Of a DNA stretch of 9,737 nucleotides, positions 1 to 5,577 are shown piece after piece. Numbering within the stretch: the stretch's first letter is position 1; each line of letters opens with the position of its first letter. Made by a program: the position numbers and the translations under genes. This DNA is from Fusobacteriaceae bacterium (lineage in GTDB: Bacteria; Fusobacteriota; Fusobacteriia; Fusobacteriales; Fusobacteriaceae): the NCBI GenBank assembly GCA_016938425.1, contig JAFGUR010000253.1, positions 1-9,737 of the forward strand, read 5' to 3'. Under the pieces are notes generated by a model. That model made no database searches. It saw only the letters and a program-made list of their open reading frames with translations, and was not told where the DNA came from.

Positions 1-30
1 GAAATTTTTAAATAAATTTTTAATATTCAT
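1..30 (-). CDS. 5' end of an unidentified minus-strand gene (partial)
   Basis: Reading the minus strand, an ATG at 30-28 opens a frame that stays open for ten codons (MNIKNLFKNF) to the window edge. A GGAGG sequence lies four bases upstream of the ATG (35-39), and a plausible promoter lies further upstream at 95-123. Ten residues are too few to name a family. The start call rests on the ribosome binding site and the open frame only; the spacing is slightly short. The gene would be divergent from the peroxidase operon at 514. Confidence 0.45.
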   Translation of the reverse strand, partial: MNIKNLFKNF

Positions 31-94
31 GTTGCCTCCAATTTTTATTTTTAAAAAATATAAAATAAACATTATTTTCTAAAATGTTCTAAAA

Positions 95-123
95 ATTTTA
101 ACATATTTTTTAAGAAAATTCAA
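95..123 (-). promoter_or_regulatory. Candidate promoter for the left-edge minus-strand gene
   Basis: On the minus strand, TTGAAT (123-118) and TAAAAT (100-95) are separated by 17 bp, with a TG just before the -10 in the extended -10 position. The match to sigma-70 consensus is 4/6 and 5/6. In such AT-rich DNA chance matches are common, so support comes mainly from the position upstream of a good ribosome binding site and ATG. Confidence 0.4.
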
Positions 124-137
124 ATTTTAAATATTTT

Positions 138-311
138 TAGTAACTACTTAGGCATAACCAAACATAGTAAAATCAAATTTTTAGAGGAGTGGCGAGGAGT
201 AATCCTTGCCGTGGGTGCGGGCTACGCCCCGCAAATCACCCTCCTCCTAGCGCCGAAGGCGTGTATAAAAGCTTGATATTTCAAGTTTTTTAGATGCCTG
301 AGTAGTTACTA
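138..311. repeat. Inverted-repeat-bounded structured element (MITE-like or structured RNA)
   Basis: The ends are TAGTAACTACTTAGGCAT (138-155) and its near-perfect reverse complement (294-311). The single mismatch (T149 opposite G300) would be a G-U pair in plus-strand RNA. Bases 181-260 are 51/80 G+C by my count, in a genome otherwise dominated by A/T. Nested stems are visible: 182-189 with 241-249 (one bulge) enclosing hairpin 191-197/204-210 and hairpin 211-221/228-239 (main stem 216-221/228-233). These are followed by CGCC-GAA-GGCG (251-261) and a roughly 10-bp hairpin at 267-290. No open frame of note is present. TA dinucleotides sit at both outer ends and ATTTTTA occurs at 133-139 and 311-317, which would suit a small transposed element, but both are low-complexity. 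It could instead be a transcribed RNA. I do not recognise a named family. Confidence 0.62.
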
Positions 312-420
312 TTTTTAAATAGCTGTCAAAAATTGTTATGATAAAAGTTAGTATTTTCAATAATCTTAGGAAGAAATAATAAAATTATTGAGAAATAAAA
401 AGAAATATTAAAAAAAAGTG

Positions 421-449
421 TTGACATTAAGTAAAAATAGTTATATATT
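421..449 (+). promoter_or_regulatory. Strong sigma-70-type promoter of the thiol peroxidase operon
   Basis: A perfect -35 hexamer TTGACA (421-426) is followed 17 bp later by TATATT (444-449, 5/6 match to TATAAT). Transcription should begin around 456, about 58 bases before the ATG at 514. It is the only strong candidate before the operon, and the palindrome at 462-481 lies immediately after the expected start point. Confidence 0.75.
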
Positions 450-461
450 TATTGTATAAAA

Positions 462-481
462 TTAAATTGTATACAATTTAA
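462..481. promoter_or_regulatory. Perfect 20-bp palindromic operator, OhrR/MarR-like
   Basis: TTAAATTGTATACAATTTAA is a perfect palindrome placed just downstream of the expected transcription start, a classic repressor position. A related partial half-site, ATTGTATA, occurs at 451-458 and CAATTAAATT follows at 486-495. The half-sites AATTGTA/TACAATT match those I recall for the organic-peroxide repressor OhrR of Bacillus subtilis, which suits a peroxidase operon. Other MarR-family or dimeric one-component regulators could use a similar site. The regulator gene is not in this window. Confidence 0.6.
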
Positions 482-513
482 AAAACAATTAAATTAAAAA
501 AGGAGAGATAATT

Positions 514-1059
514 ATGAGTATCTATAATTTAAAAGCAAAAACAATTGGTGGAAAAGAAATAAGTTTTGAGGATTACAAAGGAAAAACATTAATAATAGTA
601 AATACAGCAAGTAAATGTGGATTGACTCCTCAATTTGATGGATTAGAAAAAATATACAAAGAATTTAAAGGTCAAGGATTAGAAATACTAGGGTTCCCAA
701 GTAATCAATTTGCTGAACAAGAACCAGGAAATGCAAATGATATACAAGAATTTTGTAAATTAAACTACGGAGTTACATTCCAACTATTTGAAAAAAGTGA
801 TGTAAGAGATGAGAATGCAAACGAAGTATTTAAATATTTGACTGAAAATACTGAATATAAAGGATTTGATTTAGATAATCCACAAGCAAAAATGCTAAAT
901 GATTTTTTAGGTAAAAATTTCCCTAAATATTTAGAAGGAAATGGAATAAAATGGAATTTTACAAAATTCTTAATAGATAAAAATGGAAATATTGTTGAAA
1001 GATTTGAACCAGCTGTATCACCAGAAGAAATGGTAGATAAAATTAAAGAAATCATATAA
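514..1059 (+). CDS. Glutathione peroxidase-family thiol peroxidase (Cys type)
   Basis: This 181-residue cytoplasmic protein is full length for the bacterial Gpx family and reduces hydrogen or organic peroxides. The peroxidatic residue is Cys35 (NTASKCGLTPQ), not selenocysteine. Gln69 (FPSNQFAEQEPG), Trp147 and Asn148 (IKWNFTKF) complete the usual catalytic tetrad. Cys81 in EFCKLNYGVTF is at the resolving-Cys position of thioredoxin-dependent Gpx proteins. By family knowledge such enzymes take electrons from thioredoxin- or glutaredoxin-like partners rather than glutathione, which fits the two genes that follow. AGGAG at 501-505 lies eight bases before the ATG. It is the first gene of the operon and is likely controlled by the palindrome at 462-481. 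The family call is very secure; the exact electron donor is inferred. Confidence 0.95.
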   Translation: MSIYNLKAKTIGGKEISFEDYKGKTLIIVNTASKCGLTPQFDGLEKIYKEFKGQGLEILGFPSNQFAEQEPGNANDIQEFCKLNYGVTFQLFEKSDVRDENANEVFKYLTENTEYKGFDLDNPQAKMLNDFLGKNFPKYLEGNGIKWNFTKFLIDKNGNIVERFEPAVSPEEMVDKIKEII

Positions 1060-1072
1060 GTGAGGGATTTTT

Positions 1073-1087
1073 ATGAATAAACCTTAA
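1073..1087 (+). other. Probable original reductase start followed by a premature stop
   Basis: An ATG at 1073, preceded by GAGGG (1062-1066), begins ATG AAT AAA CCT TAA and is in frame with the reductase that follows. After the stop the frame reads IEKDLVIIGAGTAGL, the expected N-terminal beta strand and FAD-binding glycine motif of the family. The fifth codon is therefore most simply a nonsense substitution, for example from TAT, or a sequence error. A five-codon leader peptide is a less likely reading. Confidence 0.7.
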
Positions 1088-1102
1088 ATAGAAAAAGATT
1101 TA

Positions 1103-2005
1103 GTGATAATAGGTGCAGGGACAGCAGGGCTAACAGCAGGAATATATGCTTCGAGATTAAAACTATCTACACTTATACTTGAAGATGAAATTGTAGGTGG
1201 GCAAATTAATGATGCGTATGAAGTTGAAAATTATCCGGGTTTTATGAAAGTAAAAGGTAGTGACCTTACAGATATAATGAAGGAACAAGCAATATATGCT
1301 GGAGCAGAAATTGATGAGTTTGATTCGATTAAAAAAGTTGACTTAGCTGATGAGTTTAAAATAATAGAAACAGATTCATATAGATATAAAGCAAAATCAG
1401 TAATCGTTGCTGCAGGAGCTAAAAAGAGACCTTTGCCAATTCCAGAAGAAAAAAAATATTTGAGTAAGGGTATTCATTATTGCGAGTTGTGTGATGGTCA
1501 TATGTATGAAGGAAAGCATATAGTTGTTGTTGGAGGAGGAAATTCAGCAATTGGAGCTGCTTTAGTACTTCTGAAATATGCATCTAAACTTACAATAATA
1601 CATCAGTTTGATTCTTTCAATGCAGATAAAAAAACTGTTGATAAGCTTTTAGCAAATGATAAGGTAGAAGTTATATGGAATACAGAAGTTCGTCATGGAT
1701 TTGGAGACAAAAATCTAGAAAAAATAGAAATTGAAAATTTATTAACAAAAGATAAATCAATGATAGATGTAGATGCAATGTTTGTTTATATTGGGCATAC
1801 TCCAAGAACAGATATGTACAAAGAATTTTTAGAAATTGATAACTATGGAAATTTAATTGCAAATGAAGACTGTGAAACTAAAATCAAAGGAGTTTATGCT
1901 GCTGGAGATGTTAGAGCTAAGAAATTTAGGCAATTAACAACAGCTACAAGTGATGGAACAATAGCAGCTTTAATGGTAGAAGAATATATAAAAAACTTAA
2001 ATTAA
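1103..2005 (+). CDS. AhpF-like thioredoxin reductase family flavoprotein (N-terminal nonsense codon)
   Basis: This low-molecular-weight disulfide reductase would pass electrons from a pyridine nucleotide via FAD to a CxxC protein. Numbering from GTG 1103, visible parts are the FAD Rossmann motif GAGTAG (4-9), redox Cys127-Glu-Leu-Cys130, nucleotide motif GGGNSA (144-149) and the C-terminal FAD motif AAGDVR (266-271). The NADPH-selecting HRRxxxR of classical TrxB is replaced by HQFDSFN (167-173). The following NADKKTVDKL resembles AhpF, which suggests NADH use. The natural start is probably ATG 1073, but codon 5 from there is TAA. GTG 1103 is the first usual start codon after it and lacks a good ribosome binding site. 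It also removes about half of the first beta strand, so the product may be poorly made. The 3' neighbour encodes a likely substrate, 15 bases away. Confidence 0.88.
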   Translation: MIIGAGTAGLTAGIYASRLKLSTLILEDEIVGGQINDAYEVENYPGFMKVKGSDLTDIMKEQAIYAGAEIDEFDSIKKVDLADEFKIIETDSYRYKAKSVIVAAGAKKRPLPIPEEKKYLSKGIHYCELCDGHMYEGKHIVVVGGGNSAIGAALVLLKYASKLTIIHQFDSFNADKKTVDKLLANDKVEVIWNTEVRHGFGDKNLEKIEIENLLTKDKSMIDVDAMFVYIGHTPRTDMYKEFLEIDNYGNLIANEDCETKIKGVYAAGDVRAKKFRQLTTATSDGTIAALMVEEYIKNLN

Positions 2006-2020
2006 AAGGAGAAGATTATT

Positions 2021-2251
2021 ATGGTAAAAGTATATAGTGCACCAGATTGTTCTTGGTGTAAAAAAACAAAAGATTATTTAAAAAGTAAAAAAATAGATTA
2101 TGTAGATGTAAATGTTCAAGATGATATTGAAGGAAGAGATGAAATGATTCAATTGACTGGAGATATGAGCATACCAGTAGTAAGATTTAATGATAATTAT
2201 GTAGTTGGGTTTAAAAAAGATGAGATAGATAAAAATCTTGCAATGATTTAA
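2021..2251 (+). CDS. Glutaredoxin-like redox protein
   Basis: This 76-residue thioredoxin-fold protein carries the redox pair Cys10-Ser-Trp-Cys13 near its start and the cis-proline motif IPVV around residue 51, both typical of glutaredoxin/NrdH-like proteins. It lacks extra domains and a signal peptide, so it is cytoplasmic. AAGGAG lies upstream of the ATG, 15 bases after the reductase stop. By analogy with the clostridial Cp34/Cp9 pair, in which an AhpF-like reductase reduces a small glutaredoxin-like carrier, it probably shuttles electrons from the upstream reductase to the peroxidase at 514. The partner assignment is inferred from gene order. Confidence 0.9.
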   Translation: MVKVYSAPDCSWCKKTKDYLKSKKIDYVDVNVQDDIEGRDEMIQLTGDMSIPVVRFNDNYVVGFKKDEIDKNLAMI

Positions 2252-2338
2252 AACATACATAATTTAGTCATATTTACATTGTAAAATTAGTTGTTGATTG
2301 TTAATAGTAGTTGTAAATTATGGACACCTTTTATGTTG

Positions 2339-2370
2339 GAAAACACGAGTTTTTAGGAACTCGTGTTTTT
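2339..2370. terminator. Bidirectional intrinsic terminator
   Basis: A perfect 11-bp stem, AAACACGAGTT (2341-2351) with AACTCGTGTTT (2358-2368), encloses a six-base loop and ends in a T run to 2370. The flanking A residues (2340 and before) give a short T tract on the other strand. It lies after the redox operon on the plus strand and directly after the decayed minus-strand gene, so it can serve both. Bases 2252-2338 hold no gene that I can see. Confidence 0.85.
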
Positions 2371-2374
2371 GTGT

Positions 2375-2878
2375 TTATTCTTCAATAGGAATATTCTCAA
2401 AAAATTCCTCAAGAATTTTATTGTTATCAATTTCTTCTTTTGTAAATAATTCTTTGTATTTTTCATCCTTTTCAGTTCTTTTTTTATTTGTTAATTTATG
2501 GAGTTCAGTACCTAAAATTTTCTCAGAAAGAGTCTGCCCAGGTTTTAATAATTTATCCTTTTATAGAATTTAAGATTTTTTTAAATGAAGTATCAAGATA
2601 GTTTTATCTATTAATAAATGCGACTAAATTTAGATACATCATTAGTTGATTCTAGTTGACTTTCAATATACTTTAATAATGGTTCTAAAAAGTTGGTTTT
2701 AAATTCATTTATATTAGCTTTCTTTAATAATAAAAATAATTTATATCCAGTTTCTTGATTAGTTTTAAAAAGTTCAATAAAGACTATTAGGATAGTATCT
2801 TTAAAAGTTTTATTTTTAATAAAATTCAACATAACTAGCTAAATTAGCTGTAAAAATATTTATAGGCTTGGCTCCTTT
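2375..2878 (-). pseudogene. Decayed unrecognised gene, split over several frames
   Basis: Minus-strand coding signal runs through this stretch but changes frame repeatedly. From the 5' end, 2878-2819 reads KGAKPINIFTANLASYVEF. It continues in another frame from about 2820 as KNKTFKDTILIVFIELF, to a stop at 2611. About 2603-2556 in a third frame reads NYLDTSFKKILNSIK. Finally 2560-2375 in yet another frame reads KDKLLKPGQTLSEKILG and onward to IPIEE and TAA. The pieces join into one plausible Lys/Glu-rich protein of about 165 residues if single bases are restored in A/T runs. No start codon is visible for the first piece, which abuts the desulfhydrase stop, so the 5' end is probably lost. The 73-codon frame from ATG 2832 is part of this and is unlikely to be an intact gene. 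I do not recognise the family. Confidence 0.6.
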
Positions 2879-2880
2879 CC

Positions 2881-3909
2881 CTACAATAAATCCGAATCCA
2901 AATCAAATAAAGCAGGGCTTCCTCCAGTGTGTAAAAATAAGACATTTTTATCTTTAAAAAATTCTTTTTTAGATAAATCAAGTAATCCAGCAAAAGCCTT
3001 ACCTGTATAAATATGGTCAACTATCAAACCTTCAGATTGTGCCAATTTTTTAATGGCTAAAAGTCCATCTTCACTAGGAATTCCATAACCCTCACCAGTA
3101 TATGCATCAAAAAGTTTAATGTCATCTAAAGTGATATTCAAATCCCAATTATAAAATTTTAAATATCCATCTATTTCAGTTTTAATTCTTTCTGCGTAGG
3201 CTTTTGCTGAACCAAGAGTATTTGTAACCAAAATTCCAAGGGGTTTAATGCCAGTATTATAAAGTTTCTCTCCAATTATAAGAGAAGCAATAGTGCTAGA
3301 AGTTCCAACACCAGTAACCAAATAGTCGCAATTTATCCTAAGTTCTTGAAGCTGAGAATATATTTCAGAAGTAGCATTAATATACCCAGCAATTCCAGGA
3401 GGCATTTTTCCTCCACCAGGAATAACATAAACTATTTTGCCTTGTTTTTCATATTTAGATTTTATTTCTTGGACAAGTCTTTCACCTTCTTCATCAAGAA
3501 GTCTATTCAAATCTCCAGTAGAATGCCCTTCTTTATTTTTTATATCAGCAAAATGAATTTCAGCACCAAGAACTTTGTCTAGCAATGTATTTCCTTTATA
3601 TTTTGAAGGCTCACTTCCCACTAAAACAGCAACAGTTTTAATTCCAACTTTATTTGCACATGCAACAGTAAGTCTTACATGATTTGATTGAACCCCCCCA
3701 CTTGTTATAACTATATCAGCTTTTTTTTCAAGAGCATCACCCAAAATATATTCAAGTTTTCTGACTTTATTTCCACCAAGGCCAATTCCAAGTAAATCAT
3801 CTCTTTTAATGTAAATATTATTTTTAAATTCCTTTGATAAATTATTAAGCTTTTCAATAGGTGTTTTTACATTGCACAGCTCAATTCTAGGTAAATCTTT
3901 TATATTCAT
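2881..3909 (-). CDS. D-cysteine desulfhydrase / ACC deaminase family PLP enzyme
   Basis: This 342-residue cytoplasmic fold-type II PLP enzyme would convert a cysteine-like amino acid to pyruvate, ammonia and sulfide. The PLP lysine is Lys48 in GLGGNKVRK. SGGVQSNHVR (70-79) is the cofactor/substrate loop of the family, PGGGKMPPGIAGY is the conserved middle segment, and the C-terminal LHTGGSPALFDL is also typical. Length is normal. I start at ATG 3909: an in-frame ATG at 3921 exists, but GGGAGG at 3914-3919 lies between the two and is the natural ribosome binding site for the second. Family members act on D-cysteine, L-cysteine or other beta-substituted amino acids, and sequence alone does not settle which. 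It sits downstream of a sulfide-assimilating enzyme but appears separated by a terminator. Confidence 0.87.
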   Translation of the reverse strand: MNIKDLPRIELCNVKTPIEKLNNLSKEFKNNIYIKRDDLLGIGLGGNKVRKLEYILGDALEKKADIVITSGGVQSNHVRLTVACANKVGIKTVAVLVGSEPSKYKGNTLLDKVLGAEIHFADIKNKEGHSTGDLNRLLDEEGERLVQEIKSKYEKQGKIVYVIPGGGKMPPGIAGYINATSEIYSQLQELRINCDYLVTGVGTSSTIASLIIGEKLYNTGIKPLGILVTNTLGSAKAYAERIKTEIDGYLKFYNWDLNITLDDIKLFDAYTGEGYGIPSEDGLLAIKKLAQSEGLIVDHIYTGKAFAGLLDLSKKEFFKDKNVLFLHTGGSPALFDLDSDLL

Positions 3910-3950
3910 AAAACCTCCCATAGTTAGTTAACAATGATTAGTTAATAATT

Positions 3951-3985
3951 AAAAATTGATGTAGATTGCAGAGCAATCTTTCAAT
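3951..3985 (-). terminator. AT-rich hairpin terminator after the sulfhydrylase gene
   Basis: On the minus strand, AGATTGC/GCAATCT (3973-3979 with 3963-3969, three-base loop) is extended by an outer ATTGA/TCAAT pairing (3981-3985 with 3955-3959), and five T residues follow (3955-3951). It lies about 30 bases after the stop at 4017 and inside a larger imperfect AT-rich inverted repeat. The weak outer stem and AT-rich setting leave some doubt. Confidence 0.5.
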
Positions 3986-4016
3986 AACTATTAACTTTTT
4001 AATTTTTAACTATTAA

Positions 4017-5291
4017 TTATATCTTCTCAAGTGCTTGTGTTAAATCTTCAATTAAGTCATCTATATGCTCTAATCCTACTGAAATTCTGATTGTTTCAGG
4101 TTTTAGACCTGCAAAATTTTGTTGTTCCTCTGTAAGTTGAGCATGAGTTGTAGATGCAGGGTGAATAATTAATGATTTTGCATCAGCAACATTAGCTAAA
4201 TGAGAAAATAATTTTAATGAATCAATAAAATTTTTCCCAGCCTGTGCTCCTCCGTTTACTCCAAAAGTAAAGATACTTCCAGCGCCCTTTGGAAAATACT
4301 CCTTTGCAATTTCAAAGAAAGGACTTCCTTTATCACTAGGATGACTAACCCAAGATACTTTTGGATGATTTTCTAAAAATTTAACGATATCTAAAGCATT
4401 TTTAATATGTCTATCCATTCTAATTGATAATGTTTCAATTCCTTGTAAAAGCATGAAAGCATTAAAAGGACTTAAACAGGCACCAAAATCCGTTAAAACT
4501 CTTTTTCTCATTCTCAAAATGTAAGAGTTTTTTCCAAAATCTGAATATTTTTTTCCTCCAATATTTGAATCAGCAGTTGTAAACATTGAGTATTTTTCAC
4601 TATTAAAATCAAAATTACCACTATCAATTACTACTCCACCAAGTGTAGTTCCATGCCCTCCTAAAAATTTTGTAGCAGAATGAACAACAATATCTGCACC
4701 AAATTCAAAAGCCTTAAAAAGATAAGGAGAGCCAAATGTATTATCAACAATAACGGGGACACCTAAAGAATGAGAAATATTAGCAATTTCTTTTAAGGGA
4801 ACAATATCAGCATTTGGATTTCCAATGGACTCCAAATAAACTAGTTTTATTTTTTCGTTAATAAGTGATTTTAACTCATCTAAATTGTGACCATCAAAAA
4901 AAGTTGTAGTAATTCCATATTGTTTCAAACTGTTATTTAATAGTGTGTAAGTACCACCATAAAGATTTTTAGCCGCTAAAATTGTATCTCCACTTTCTGT
5001 AATGTTTAAAATACTTCCAACAACAGCAGCAGTTCCAGAAGCAAAGGCAACAGCGTCTAACCCGTTTTCTAAAAGAGCCAATCTCTTTTCTAAAACTGAA
5101 ACAGTAGGATTAGCAATTCTTGAATAAGTAAATCCCATTTTGTCAGCAGCAAAAATTTTAGCCGCTTCCTCTGTACTTTCTAACATATAAGAAGCTGTCT
5201 GGTAAATTGGCAAAGCTCTTGAACCAGTAGCCTTGTCAGGTTCCTGTCCACCATGTAATTGTAAAGTTTCAAAACCCAGTTTTTTCCCCAT
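4017..5291 (-). CDS. metY: O-acetylhomoserine sulfhydrylase (aminocarboxypropyltransferase)
   Basis: This 424-residue cytoplasmic PLP enzyme of the Cys/Met metabolism family makes homocysteine from O-acetylhomoserine and sulfide, the direct sulfhydrylation step to methionine. The PLP lysine is Lys208 in VVHSATKFLGGHGTTLGG. Asp183 in VDNTFGSP binds the cofactor nitrogen, ASGTAA (84-89) contacts the phosphate, and FTYSRIANPT (54-63) is the usual N-terminal signature. Length and the insertion after the PLP lysine fit the sulfhydrylase branch rather than the shorter cystathionine lyases. GGGG lies a few bases before ATG 5291. Its leader carries a SAM-I riboswitch and terminator, so expression should fall when SAM is abundant. 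This supports a methionine-biosynthetic role. Confidence 0.95.
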   Translation of the reverse strand: MGKKLGFETLQLHGGQEPDKATGSRALPIYQTASYMLESTEEAAKIFAADKMGFTYSRIANPTVSVLEKRLALLENGLDAVAFASGTAAVVGSILNITESGDTILAAKNLYGGTYTLLNNSLKQYGITTTFFDGHNLDELKSLINEKIKLVYLESIGNPNADIVPLKEIANISHSLGVPVIVDNTFGSPYLFKAFEFGADIVVHSATKFLGGHGTTLGGVVIDSGNFDFNSEKYSMFTTADSNIGGKKYSDFGKNSYILRMRKRVLTDFGACLSPFNAFMLLQGIETLSIRMDRHIKNALDIVKFLENHPKVSWVSHPSDKGSPFFEIAKEYFPKGAGSIFTFGVNGGAQAGKNFIDSLKLFSHLANVADAKSLIIHPASTTHAQLTEEQQNFAGLKPETIRISVGLEHIDDLIEDLTQALEKI

Positions 5292-5333
5292 TTTAATCCC
5301 CTTTGATTTAATATATTTAAATTTTATTACCCA

Positions 5334-5371
5334 AATAAAAAAATAAAGGCTCCTAAAAAATTTAGAAGCCT
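5334..5371 (-). terminator. Riboswitch-controlled intrinsic terminator
   Basis: On the minus strand an 11-bp stem (5371-5361 with 5357-5347, one G-U pair, three-base loop) is followed by a U-rich tract to 5334. It sits between the SAM aptamer and the sulfhydrylase start. Upstream, the 3' strand of aptamer stem P1 can pair with 5383-5392. Weaker, bulged pairing of the adjoining bases to the terminator 5' arm gives a possible antiterminator. Confidence 0.88.
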
Positions 5372-5422
5372 AGAGTTCATATATAAGTTATACATCTGAA
5401 AGTATAAAATATTCTATAAATT

Positions 5423-5507
5423 CTTATCTTTCTGAAATTAGCACCACACCACATAGGGTAGGTTGCTGAAACTTCATAGGGTCAGTCCCTCAGCTTCTCT
5501 TGATAAG
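5423..5507 (-). promoter_or_regulatory. SAM-I (S-box) riboswitch aptamer
   Basis: The minus strand matches the SAM-I consensus in order: P1 5' strand CTTATC (5507-5502), kink-turn segment with GCTGAGGGACTG, CCCTATGAA, then CAGCAACC, GGTGCTAATTTC, and P1 3' strand GATAAG (5428-5423). These are the conserved core blocks of the S-box family, which binds S-adenosylmethionine and promotes premature termination. The aptamer lies just after a clear promoter and before an intrinsic terminator, in the leader of the O-acetylhomoserine sulfhydrylase gene. Confidence 0.96.
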
Positions 5508-5523
5508 TCTTATTCTTTTTGTA

Positions 5524-5552
5524 ATTCTACTCTTTTTATTTTGCATTGTCAA
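5524..5552 (-). promoter_or_regulatory. Promoter of the SAM-riboswitch/sulfhydrylase transcript
   Basis: On the minus strand a perfect TTGACA (5552-5547) and TAGAAT (5529-5524) are spaced by 17 bp, with an A/T-rich stretch upstream that could act as an UP element. Transcription would start about ten bases before the aptamer P1 stem, as expected for a riboswitch leader. Confidence 0.82.
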
Positions 5553-5577
5553 TATTTTTTTACTTGAGAAGTAAAGA

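Noticed and set aside
462..481. Fur or PerR box
   Set aside because: The palindrome has TTGTATACAA at its centre and lacks the TTATAAT/ATTATAA or GATAAT pattern of those regulators; a MarR/OhrR-type site fits better.
765..1055. Open frame of 96 codons on the minus strand
   Set aside because: It lies wholly antisense to the peroxidase gene, has no ribosome binding site and no family features; it is a shadow of biased codon use.
1085..1087. Stop codon in the reductase as a recoding (selenocysteine) site
   Set aside because: The codon is TAA, not TGA, and no selenocysteine-insertion hairpin is apparent; a mutation or alternative start explains it better.
2298..2573. Open frame of 91 codons on the plus strand
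   Set aside because: It runs through the terminator hairpin and antisense to the decayed minus-strand gene, and its Ser/Phe-rich translation is typical of antisense reading of Lys/Glu-rich coding DNA.
3346..3582. Open frame of 78 codons on the plus strand
   Set aside because: It is antisense within the desulfhydrase gene, with no ribosome binding site or recognisable motif.
5558..5576. Hairpin TTTACTT/AAGTAAA as a terminator for the GNAT gene
   Set aside because: In the direction of the GNAT gene it is followed by an A run rather than T residues, and it leads straight into the sulfhydrylase promoter.
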